Of a DNA stretch of 13,069 nt, positions 1 through 6,120 are shown piece by piece. The stretch's first letter is position 1; each line of letters begins with the position of its first letter. The notes beneath the pieces are model-generated. The model searched no databases and had not been told where the DNA came from. It saw only the letters and a program-made list of their open reading frames with translations. The translations under genes and the position numbers were made by a program. The stretch spans positions 1 through 13,069 of the forward strand of contig JACPDV010000355.1 in the NCBI GenBank assembly GCA_016183835.1, given 5' to 3'. Origin of the DNA: Armatimonadota bacterium. GTDB taxonomy: Bacteria; Armatimonadota; UBA10988.

Positions 1-289
1 CGACCCGAACCCAGGCGGAGAGGAGGTAGACGCTGCGAGGGTCGGTCTGGGCGGGTCCGAAGCCGAGGTAGGCGGCGCCGCGGCCGGGCCCATGGCCGTC
101 GATACGCAGCGCGGCGGCACCGGAGTGGCGGACCTCGTGGTCGAGGCGGACGGTGCTGCCGCCCTCCCAGTTCCCGCAGCCCCAGCCGGTGGGCAGGCCC
201 TTGGCGTCAACGTCTTCGAAAGAGCGGTTGGGGAGCAGCTCCGCGGGGGCGGCGAGGAGCAGACCGGCAAGCAGCGCAACGACCGGCAT
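1..289 (-). CDS. Secreted beta-sandwich protein, N-terminal 96 residues (runs off window)
   Basis: Read from the ATG at 289 toward the left edge, this frame stays open to base 1 and is cut by the window. The first 15-16 residues (MPVVALLAGLLLAAPA) form a short Sec-type signal peptide. The mature part opens with NRSFEDVDAKGLPTGW, the start commonly seen in secreted carbohydrate-binding or galactose-binding-like beta-sandwich modules of Planctomycetota and Armatimonadota. It continues with beta-rich text (GGSTVRLDHEVRHSGAAALRI, then VYLLSAWVRV) fitting the same fold. A purine-rich GAGAGGTGG lies just before the start. Secretion and a ligand-binding N-terminal module are well supported. The substrate and any catalytic domain lie outside the window, so the full function is unknown. 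It lies 47 nt downstream of the hicA remnant on the same strand and may share its transcript. Confidence 0.75.
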   Translation of the reverse strand, partial: MPVVALLAGLLLAAPAELLPNRSFEDVDAKGLPTGWGCGNWEGGSTVRLDHEVRHSGAAALRIDGHGPGRGAAYLGFGPAQTDPRSVYLLSAWVRV

Positions 290-336
290 GGCCACCTCTC
301 TCCACGGCACCCGCCCGGCGTCGAGCGCCAAGTCCG

Positions 337-549
337 TCAGGCGTCCTGGAACTCCTGCCAGTCGACGCCGAGCTGCCGGACCACCGCCCGGACTGTGCCC
401 GGCTTCAGGTCCTTGCCGCCCCAGTCCGGGACCACGGTGGCGCGCTGCGTCTGCGGGTTGAGCCACTTACGGTGCGATCCGCCGCCTCGTCGTCCCAGCT
501 CCTGGCAGCCGACGGAGGCCAGCTAACGGGCCACCTCCCGATAGGTCAT
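337..549 (-). pseudogene. hicA: hicA-type mRNA interferase toxin with amber stop at codon 9
   Basis: Translation from the ATG at 549 gives MTYREVAR, then TAG (positions 525-523), then an uninterrupted HicA-like remainder to a TGA at 339-337. The total is 71 codons including both stops, a normal HicA length. The remainder keeps the family's GSHRKW segment with the catalytic-type histidine at codon 26, the NPQTQRATVVPDW strand and a C-terminal RAVVRQLGV helix. HicA proteins are small dsRBD-fold ribonucleases that cut translated mRNA and are neutralised by HicB. Codon 9 usually holds Lys or Arg in related proteins, so one base change (AAG to TAG) would explain the stop. TAG also ends other genes here (825-823, 1865-1867, 6901-6899), so it is unlikely to be recoded. 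Its ATG overlaps the hicB stop (ATGA, 549-546). Most likely an inactivated toxin; a sequencing error is possible. Confidence 0.85.
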
Positions 550-791
550 GGCGCCGTGACCAGGGTCTCGAGCCAAACGGGCCCGGTGGCATCCGCGACC
601 AGCGCATTTCGAGGAAGCTCGCGCCCCAGGTCGGTGTAGATCTCGACCACGGCGGCGAGTGCGTCGCGGACGTGGTCCAGGGCTTCCTCGACCGTGTCGC
701 CTTCGGTGACGAGCTCAGGCAGCATGGGGGAGGTAACGGTGTAGCCTCCGTCGGGCTGGGGTGCCAGAACGAGGGGGATCTTGTAGTGCAT
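546..791 (-). CDS. hicB: HicB family type II antitoxin
   Basis: This 81-aa protein starts MHYKIPLVLAPQPDGGYTVT and continues SPMLPELVTEGDTVEEALDH, then a long helix through residues 36-60. This is the classic HicB partial RNase H fold, in which the GGYxVxxPxLPGxxTxGDTxEEAxxN-type signature can be followed almost residue by residue. HicB antitoxins bind and block HicA; many also bind DNA through a C-terminal helix-turn-helix or ribbon-helix-helix domain and repress the operon. This protein is short and ends soon after the first domain, so no separate DNA-binding domain is visible. A GGGAG Shine-Dalgarno sits 7 nt before the ATG. The gene precedes hicA, with a 4-nt ATGA overlap indicating translational coupling. 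The partner toxin is broken, so this antitoxin may be an orphan. It follows the membrane-protein gene by 31 nt with no AT-rich promoter between. Confidence 0.9.
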   Translation of the reverse strand: MHYKIPLVLAPQPDGGYTVTSPMLPELVTEGDTVEEALDHVRDALAAVVEIYTDLGRELPRNALVADATGPVWLETLVTAP

Positions 792-822
792 GGCCGCGCT
801 CCCAGCGAAGGACCGTGGGCGC

Positions 823-1218
823 CTAGAACTCGATCACGTACTCCGCCCGCTGCCAGCGGCGGGTGGCGGACGTGTAGGCCACCGCGCTGTCGCCCAGGAG
901 TGGCAAGAGAATGAAGATGGAGATCAGGCCGAACGGGAGCAGCCCCACGGCGGCGAGGACCAGCAGGCGGCGCGCCAGGTTGCTGCCCAGGAGGGTGGAC
1001 AGCGACAGAACCGCCAGGAGTCCCGCGAAGCAGAGCCAGCGCGTGCCCTCGACGGCCATCCAGTCCCCCGCGCCGAGGCTCCTCGAGCTGCACCAGTAGG
1101 CGTAGCCGATCAGCCCCGTGGTGCCCGCGTAAAGCCCCGCGATGGTGGTGCCCATCCAGACTGTCAAGGGTGGCCCGCGTCGTCTCATGGTGGTCAGTCC
1201 CGTGACCTCCTCGCTCAC
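823..1218 (-). CDS. Small three-helix membrane protein, unknown function
   Basis: A 131-aa frame from a GTG at 1218 to a TAG at 825-823. I do not recognise a family. Three hydrophobic stretches are clear at about residues 19-41, 60-79 and 85-109 (the last includes FGLISIFILLPLLG). A basic cluster MRRR just before the first helix suggests a cytoplasmic N-terminus. The C-terminal 20 residues are polar. The start is uncertain. The GTG at 1218 has no Shine-Dalgarno; an ATG at 1188 is attractive for topology (MRRRGPP) but its nearest ribosome-binding-like run, GAGGAGGT, is 16 nt away. That run is instead 7 nt from an in-frame CTG at 1197. It stands first in a minus-strand group with hicB and the hicA remnant, but nothing links their functions. 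Coding is supported by the clean helix pattern, not by homology. Confidence 0.6.
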   Translation of the reverse strand: MSEEVTGLTTMRRRGPPLTVWMGTTIAGLYAGTTGLIGYAYWCSSRSLGAGDWMAVEGTRWLCFAGLLAVLSLSTLLGSNLARRLLVLAAVGLLPFGLISIFILLPLLGDSAVAYTSATRRWQRAEYVIEF

Positions 1219-1510
1219 TCTTAGTGATTCCCCGTTTGGGGGCCGGGTTCCTCCTCATCTTGAATCGTTCCGGCACAAACCGCCGGTTCCGCCGCGAGGC
1301 GCGGTGATCGTGCGCCGATCCTCGCGAATCTGGAAACGCAAGCGCGGGGGTTTGAGGCAGAGGAAAGTATATGACGCGACTGTTGCGACGCCGGCGACCA
1401 GAGGCTCTTCGGACCTGCAAGTATGCTCAATAATGAGGTCAGAAGCGAATGCGACGAGACCTGACGACGGCGCCGGGCCCTGCGGGGCGGGCGCAAAGGC
1501 GGAGACGGCA
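1219..1510. other. Divergent intergenic region (292 nt)
   Basis: This is the non-coding space between the minus-strand membrane protein and the plus-strand small exported protein, visibly less GC-rich than its neighbours. It holds two short dyads: AACCGCCGGTT at 1278-1288, and GATCG/CGATC arms at 1306-1310 and 1316-1320. An AATAAT hexamer at 1429-1434 is a plausible plus-strand -10 box that would give a leader of about 70 nt before 1511, but I see no good -35 at 17 nt. No convincing minus-strand promoter, RNA gene or small ORF was found. Reading frames cross the region but look like GC-driven shadows. Confidence 0.5.
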
Positions 1511-1867
1511 ATGAAGTGGTGGCAAGGGGCCGGGCTGGTGTTGATGCTGGCGGCGCTCTCGACCGCGGCGTCGGCGTGTGGCTGTTGCGCCGAGAAGAGC
1601 GGGGAGCAGGCCGCCCAGGCGGCGGCGCTTGCCTCGCTCGACGCCGGCGCGCTGCGCGAGCGGGTGAGTGAGCTGCGGTGGGAGCTGCACGAGCTGGGCT
1701 ACACCGACACCGCTTCCCCGGTCGACATCGCCGCCAAGCGCGCGGAATACGAGTTGGCGCAGCGGCAACTGCAGGTCTCGCGCGGCTCGATCCTGAAGGG
1801 CCTGGCCAAGTTGCCGGCGACGCGCCTGGCCCTCGCGAGCGGCGCCACGAGCAAGACAGTTTTCTAG
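1511..1867 (+). CDS. Small exported Cys-rich protein with helical body, unknown function
   Basis: A 118-aa protein starting at the ATG at 1511, with GGAG 7 nt upstream. A longer in-frame reading upstream exists, but this start sits directly before the signal peptide (MKWWQGAGLVLMLAALSTAASA). Cleavage would leave Cys23 at or near the mature N-terminus, followed by Gly-Cys-Cys. The ASAC sequence is a poor lipobox because Ala replaces the usual Leu/Val/Ile at -3, so lipidation is possible but unproven. Residues 34-62 and 71-92 are charged amphipathic helices (LRERVSELRWELHELG; AKRAEYELAQRQLQVS) resembling short coiled coils or a helical hairpin. The C-terminus SGATSKTVF is polar. I recognise no family. 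A candidate terminator hairpin follows at 1893-1926, so this is probably a single-gene unit. Residues Cys23, Cys25 and Cys26 could form a metal or disulfide site; that is inference. Confidence 0.75.
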   Translation: MKWWQGAGLVLMLAALSTAASACGCCAEKSGEQAAQAAALASLDAGALRERVSELRWELHELGYTDTASPVDIAAKRAEYELAQRQLQVSRGSILKGLAKLPATRLALASGATSKTVF

Positions 1868-1892
1868 CCTCGCGACCCCCCTGACGCTCCCC

Positions 1893-1926
1893 GAAGCCGC
1901 CTTCCCATTAGCGGGTGGGCGGTTTC
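1893..1926 (+). terminator. Candidate intrinsic terminator hairpin
   Basis: GAAGCCGCC at 1893-1901 pairs with GGCGGTTTC at 1918-1926: nine pairs with one G-U wobble. The 16-nt loop can close further through CCC/GGG (1904-1906 with 1913-1915). The 3' arm supplies a short TTT run, and no longer T tract follows, so it is weaker than a textbook terminator. It lies 26 nt after the stop of the small exported-protein gene and 50 nt before the Lon-domain gene, where a boundary is expected. Confidence 0.45.
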
Positions 1927-1963
1927 TGCGTTGGGGTGTGGAGGGCCGGCCCACGGATTTGGG

Positions 1964-1969
1964 AATAAT
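1964..1969 (+). promoter_or_regulatory. -10 element for a probable leaderless start at 1977
   Basis: AATAAT matches the TATAAT consensus at five of six positions in otherwise GC-rich DNA. Exactly 7 nt (CCCGGCC) separate it from the ATG at 1977, which places transcription initiation on or next to the start codon. No Shine-Dalgarno is present before 1977. No good -35 is visible at 16-18 nt spacing. The same geometry recurs at 10961-10974. Confidence 0.55.
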
Positions 1970-1976
1970 CCCGGCC

Positions 1977-4865
1977 ATGACACCTATCGCCCGCGCCGAC
2001 GACGCGTCGCGCGTGGGTGAAGTGAACACGCTCTGGGTGATCCCTGAGGAGCACTTCGCCTGGGTCGAGCCGCTCAACGCCAAACGCCACCCGGGCGGCG
2101 GGCTGTACAGCATCCAGGGCTTCGTGGCCCAGCGCGACCTGGGCGTCTCGGTGCGCTACGCCATCGAGTACCTCAAGCGCCACCCCGAGACCTGTCCCGG
2201 CTTCATCGAGGCCTGGCGGAAGCACGACCTCTACTTCAGTTGGCCCGACCCCGATCAGCCGCGCGGCGGGCCGTCGGCGGGCCTGGCGTTCGCCATCGCG
2301 GCCTACTCGGCGCTGTGCGAGATCCCGGTCCGCGCCGACGTCGCGTTCACCGGCACAGTCGAGCCCGACGGCCGGGTGCTGGGCGTGGGCGGGGTCGAGT
2401 ACAAGATCCCCGCCGCCATCGCGGCCGGACTGCGCACCGTGGTGATCCCCGCCGACGGCGGGCCCGACCCCGACGACCTGCCGGTCAGCATCGCCCGCAC
2501 GCTGCGCGTGGTGACCATCGAGACGGCGGCCGAGGCGTTCTTCGAGGCGTACGGGCTGGACGGCCGGGAGAAAGACCGCTACGACCGGGTCAACACCCTC
2601 TGGCATCAGGTCACCGAGCGGATGGGCCGCCGCGAGCGCGTGGGCGCCCGGCTGGCGCTCGACGAGCTGGTGGAGCTGGTGCCGCACGACCTCAGCGCCC
2701 GGCGGCTGCAGAGCTTCTATTCGGGCGTGGACATGACCGCCGCCGCGGCCGACCTCTTCGCCGACGCCGAGAAGTACGAGCGCGACGGTCTCCCCGATGA
2801 GGCGCTGCGCACCGCGCATCGGGCCTGGCAGTATGCCGACGGGCAGACCCGCGACCGGTACCGCGAACTGATGGCCCGCCTGGAGCGCGGTAGCCTGCCC
2901 ACCGAGCTCCGCACCGAGCTGGACAAAGCCGAGGATTACGCCCGCCGCGGGCTGGTGGGCGACGCCTGGCGGATGCTGCAGCAGCTCCGGCCGAAGGCGC
3001 CGGGCAACCCCTACGTCGAGCGTTACCAGGTGCTGTGGGCCAACTACGCCGAGGTGGCCCGGCTGGAGGAGGACGTTGCCGCCCAGCCCAACGACGCCGC
3101 GCTGCTGGCCGGCCTGGCGCGCGGGCTGCTGGACGCCGGCGTCGCCTGGCGCGCCGCCGACGTCTACGCCGACCTCCGCCGCCGGCAGCCCGAGGCCGTC
3201 GAGTGGGTGATGGCCGAGGCCCGCGCCCGCCACGCCGCCGGCAAGCCCGACCAGGCCGCCGCCATCCTGCGCGAGAGCCGCGCCAGGTGGCCGAACGAGA
3301 GCCGTGAGACCTGCCTCGCCCTGGGCGTGGAGGTCGAGCCGCCGACCCTCAGCGTCAATCCCCTCGAGGCCGCCGGGCGCCTGGCCGTCAGCCTGATCCG
3401 CACCACCGACGCCAGCGGCGTGCCCACTGTCAGCGTCTCGCTCGACGGCATCCCGGTCGCCTCGCTGGCCGATTCCCCGGTGCGCTTGTGGGTCGACGGC
3501 GGCCAGCTCCTCGCCGGCGTCCACACCCTCAAGGTCGCCGCCCGCGACAAGTTCGACAACGAGACCGCCGCCGCGCTCAAGCTGGACGTGCCGCCACAGG
3601 ACGATGGCCCGTGCCTGCGCGCCGGCGAGCCGCCCGCGGCGCCGACCGCCGCCGGCGCCTGGGACCTGCGGCCCGGTGCAGGCGTCACGCTCCTCCGCGG
3701 CACCCGCCTCACCGTGGACGGCGGCGGCTGGTTCGCCACGCCGCTGCGGGTCGTGATGGCCGCCGAGGTGCAGGTCGGCTCGGCGCCGTTCCGGCTCTCG
3801 CTCGACACCAGCCGGCGGGCCGCCGGGCGATGGGACGTGACGGTGGTGCCGCGCCCGCTGGGCGGCGCGGCGCTGCCCGGCGTCACGGTGCCGGTGGAGC
3901 TGGTGGACGCACCCCCGGCGTGGGTCGTGGCGCCGGCCGCCGGGGCGGCGCTGGACGGCACGGTGCGGCTGGTGGTGGGCGTCCGCGAGGTGCTGGAGGG
4001 CTCGCGCGTGGTGGCGCTGGTGGACGAGCAGCCATGGGCCGAGGGGCCGGGGAGCGCCTCCCTGCGGCTGAACGCCGAGCGGCTGCCGCCGGGCGAACAT
4101 GCGCTCCGGGCGGTGGTGAAGCGGCCCGACGGGCAGGTGCAGGTGTCGCCGCCGGTGGCGGTGCGCGTCGGCGAGCGGGGCTCGATGGCCACGGGGCCGC
4201 GGCCCACGGAGCGGGCGCCGGAGGCCGTCGTGGTGCCGCCCACGGCCGCGATGCTGGGCGCGGTGGCGAAGGAGCCGGCGAAGGCGGTGCGCGCCGAGCC
4301 GGCCGCCGGGTCGGTGGGGCTCGAGGCCGCCGCCCCGACGTACGCGCCGGCGGAGCAGGCGGCGGTGGTGGACACGGCCATCCGCCTCGACACGGGCAAG
4401 CTGCCCGAGCCCGGACGGGTGATGGTGGCCGCCGGCGATGCGGTGGCGCTGGCCGAGCCGTTCGACCGCGGCCCGCTGGGCCCCGCCCCGGAGCTCCGCG
4501 AGGGGCCGCTGGCCACGGTGGCCTGGCTGCCCTCGCAGCCGGGCACCTACCGGCTCACGCTCCGCTCGGGCCAGCTCGCGCTGACGGTCACGCCGCGGCC
4601 GGTGCTGCAGATCCTCGAGCCGCCCAGCGGGGTCAGGCTGCAGCGCACCACGCGGCTCAGGCTGGCGCTGCCGGCCGCGCTGGAGGTGGTGTCGGTGACG
4701 CTGGCCGACGGCGACCGCGCGCTGGGCACCTGGCCGGCACCGCTGCCCGTGATCGCGCTCGACCCGCTCCTGATGGACTCCGGCTGGCACGCGCTGCGGG
4801 TGGTGGCGCTCTTGGCCGACGGCACCCGGGTGGTGTCACCGGCGGTGGTGGTGCGGGTGGACTGA
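1977..4865 (+). CDS. AAA-less Lon (S16) protease domain fused to TPR-like region and Ig-like domains
   Basis: A 962-aa protein. Residues about 12-190 are a complete Lon-type proteolytic domain. PRGGPSAG carries the nucleophile Ser100, and DVAFTGTVEPDGRVLGVGG followed by VEYKIPAAIAAGLRTVVIP carries the general base Lys143. The 43-residue Ser-Lys spacing equals that of E. coli Lon (S679/K722). There is no AAA+ ATPase or Lon N domain. Residues about 200-450 are Ala/Arg/Leu-rich helical pairs of TPR character (e.g. AEKYERDGLPDEALRTAHRA; DAGVAWRAADVYADLRRRQP). Residues 455-962 are beta-sandwich, Ig-like domains; three share a G-x-H-[TA]-L-[KR] strand at 514, 706 and 936, with a less regular segment between. 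No signal peptide or membrane segment is visible. The start at 1977 is preferred because the domain begins at residue 12 and a -10 box lies 7 nt upstream; a GTG at 1938 is the alternative. The substrate is unknown. A peptidase steered by its TPR/Ig regions is inference. Confidence 0.9.
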   Translation: MTPIARADDASRVGEVNTLWVIPEEHFAWVEPLNAKRHPGGGLYSIQGFVAQRDLGVSVRYAIEYLKRHPETCPGFIEAWRKHDLYFSWPDPDQPRGGPSAGLAFAIAAYSALCEIPVRADVAFTGTVEPDGRVLGVGGVEYKIPAAIAAGLRTVVIPADGGPDPDDLPVSIARTLRVVTIETAAEAFFEAYGLDGREKDRYDRVNTLWHQVTERMGRRERVGARLALDELVELVPHDLSARRLQSFYSGVDMTAAAADLFADAEKYERDGLPDEALRTAHRAWQYADGQTRDRYRELMARLERGSLPTELRTELDKAEDYARRGLVGDAWRMLQQLRPKAPGNPYVERYQVLWANYAEVARLEEDVAAQPNDAALLAGLARGLLDAGVAWRAADVYADLRRRQPEAVEWVMAEARARHAAGKPDQAAAILRESRARWPNESRETCLALGVEVEPPTLSVNPLEAAGRLAVSLIRTTDASGVPTVSVSLDGIPVASLADSPVRLWVDGGQLLAGVHTLKVAARDKFDNETAAALKLDVPPQDDGPCLRAGEPPAAPTAAGAWDLRPGAGVTLLRGTRLTVDGGGWFATPLRVVMAAEVQVGSAPFRLSLDTSRRAAGRWDVTVVPRPLGGAALPGVTVPVELVDAPPAWVVAPAAGAALDGTVRLVVGVREVLEGSRVVALVDEQPWAEGPGSASLRLNAERLPPGEHALRAVVKRPDGQVQVSPPVAVRVGERGSMATGPRPTERAPEAVVVPPTAAMLGAVAKEPAKAVRAEPAAGSVGLEAAAPTYAPAEQAAVVDTAIRLDTGKLPEPGRVMVAAGDAVALAEPFDRGPLGPAPELREGPLATVAWLPSQPGTYRLTLRSGQLALTVTPRPVLQILEPPSGVRLQRTTRLRLALPAALEVVSVTLADGDRALGTWPAPLPVIALDPLLMDSGWHALRVVALLADGTRVVSPAVVVRVD

Positions 4866-4977
4866 ACGGCTTTCTTGCGGGAATCCTGCGAAGGGGCGGG
4901 GAGGGATCGGTCGGGGGTCCCGCAAACCGGCTCCGGTGCACGGGCATGCCCTTCGCGGGCAGGGGTCGGAGGCGGTG
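4866..4977 (+). promoter_or_regulatory. Structured spacer: three hairpins and a G-run cluster
   Basis: The 112-nt gap between the Lon-domain gene and the aminotransferase is rich in dyads. TTGCGGGA at 4875-4882 pairs perfectly with TCCCGCAA at 4918-4925. Between these arms, G runs at 4893-4896, 4898-4901, 4903-4905 and 4913-4917 fit a four-run G-quadruplex pattern with loops of 1, 1 and 7 nt. ACCGGCTCCGGT at 4926-4937 and GGGCATGCCC at 4942-4951 form two further short palindromes. There is no T tract, so this is not an ordinary terminator. It could attenuate, stabilise mRNA ends, or simply reflect base composition. Confidence 0.4.
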
Positions 4978-6120
4978 ATGAAAGCGTTGTCGCAGACTCG
5001 CACGGGTCTCCCGAGCGAGCGGTTCTGGTCCGCCCCGGACGGTGCGGAGAACGCCATCGACCTGGCGGCGGACTACTCGCACTTCACCGTGCCGAGGCCG
5101 GTGGCCGAGGCCGTGGTGCACGCCGCCGAGACCACCGACCTGGGACGCGACACCGCCGGCGGCGGGCGCCACCTGCGCCACAGCATCTGCCGCAAGCTGG
5201 CCCGCTGCAACGCCCTGGAGCGGCCCGAGAACGCCGTGGTGATCACCAGCGGCGTCAGTTCCGGGCTCAATCTGGCGGTGGCCACTCTCGCCGACGCCGG
5301 CCAGAGCGTGCTGATCCCCGACCCGGGGATGCCCATCCTCCGCAGGGTCTGCGCGATGTGGGGCATCCGCCCCGTCAGCTATCCGCTGCTGCGCACCGGC
5401 GAGCCCGACTACGACGCGCTCCCCGGCCTCGTCGCCGCCGACACCAAGGCGCTGGTGATCAGCTCGCCGGGGCTCCCCACCGGCGCCGTGCTCAGCCGCA
5501 CCCAGGTGCGCCGACTGGTCGAGTTCGCCGTCGCGCACGACCTCTACGTTGTCTCCGACGAGTCCTGCGACCTGCTCCGCTACGATGGCGCGCCCGCCGT
5601 GGGGCCGGCCAGCTTCGATCCCGACGGCCGCGTCGTCTCGATCTACAGCTTCGCCAAGACCCACGCCATGGCCGGGCTGCGGCTCGGCTACCTGGTGGCC
5701 GAGCCGGCGCTCGCCGAGGCCATCGGCCACACTCAGGAGGCGCTCCAGACCGGGCCCGGCACGCTCGCCATCGCCGCCGGGCTGGCCGCGCTCAACATGG
5801 ACCCGATGGTCGTCGAGAGCATGCGCGACTTCTATCGGCAGCAGCGCGACAGCGCGCTCGCCATGCTCAGCTCGGCGGTGGTGCCCGATCCGCCCGAGGC
5901 CGGCTTCTACTTCCTCGTCGACATCAGTGGCACCCGCTATCCCGATGGCTCCAGCTTCGCCGCCGCGTGCTACGACGCACACGGGCTGCTCCTCGCGCCG
6001 GGCGACCTGTTCGGCCGGGTGTCCGCCCGCACCGTGCGCGTCACCCTGGCGGTGCGGGAACGCGTCTTCGGCGCCGGGCTCGAGCGCCTCGTCACGTTCC
6101 TCGAGGAGTCCGCTGCATGA
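4978..6120 (+). CDS. PLP-dependent aminotransferase, class I/II fold, divergent active site
   Basis: A 380-aa fold-type I PLP enzyme of normal length. The ATG at 4978 has GGAGG 5 nt upstream and begins MKALSQTRTGLPSERFW; a longer in-frame start at 4936 has no good ribosome site. Recognisable elements in order: TSGVSSGLNLA (90-100, cofactor phosphate region), SSPGLPTG (162-169), VVSDESCDLL (191-200, Asp194 for the pyridine nitrogen), SFAKTHAMAGLRLGY (224-238) with Schiff-base Lys227 and phosphate-binding Arg235, and a C-terminal TVRVTLA strand with Arg354 as a candidate substrate-carboxylate arginine. Two positions usually holding PLP-contacting residues are changed: Leu166 replaces the Asn of N-P-T-G, and Cys197 replaces the Tyr of D-E-x-Y. 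Transamination is likely but the substrate is not assignable. Its stop overlaps the next gene's ATG (ATGA, 6117-6120), implying coupling. Confidence 0.9.
   Translation: MKALSQTRTGLPSERFWSAPDGAENAIDLAADYSHFTVPRPVAEAVVHAAETTDLGRDTAGGGRHLRHSICRKLARCNALERPENAVVITSGVSSGLNLAVATLADAGQSVLIPDPGMPILRRVCAMWGIRPVSYPLLRTGEPDYDALPGLVAADTKALVISSPGLPTGAVLSRTQVRRLVEFAVAHDLYVVSDESCDLLRYDGAPAVGPASFDPDGRVVSIYSFAKTHAMAGLRLGYLVAEPALAEAIGHTQEALQTGPGTLAIAAGLAALNMDPMVVESMRDFYRQQRDSALAMLSSAVVPDPPEAGFYFLVDISGTRYPDGSSFAAACYDAHGLLLAPGDLFGRVSARTVRVTLAVRERVFGAGLERLVTFLEESAA

Noticed and set aside
523..525. TAG reassigned as a sense codon in this organism
   Set aside because: At least four other genes in the window (ending at 823, 1867, 6899 and 10131) finish with TAG at sensible protein ends.
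467..1420. A 317-codon minus-strand frame spanning the membrane protein and hicB
   Set aside because: It runs in another phase across two better-supported genes and has shadow-like composition.
1908..4790. A 960-codon open frame on the minus strand opposite the Lon-domain gene
   Set aside because: Its translation is low-complexity Arg/Gly/His/Pro/Ala text with no domain, the usual mirror of a very GC-rich gene; the plus strand carries an unmistakable Lon protease domain.
4936..4977. Earlier aminotransferase start at 4936
   Set aside because: It lies inside the palindromic spacer, has no ribosome site, and adds residues unlike the family; the ATG at 4978 has GGAGG at good spacing.
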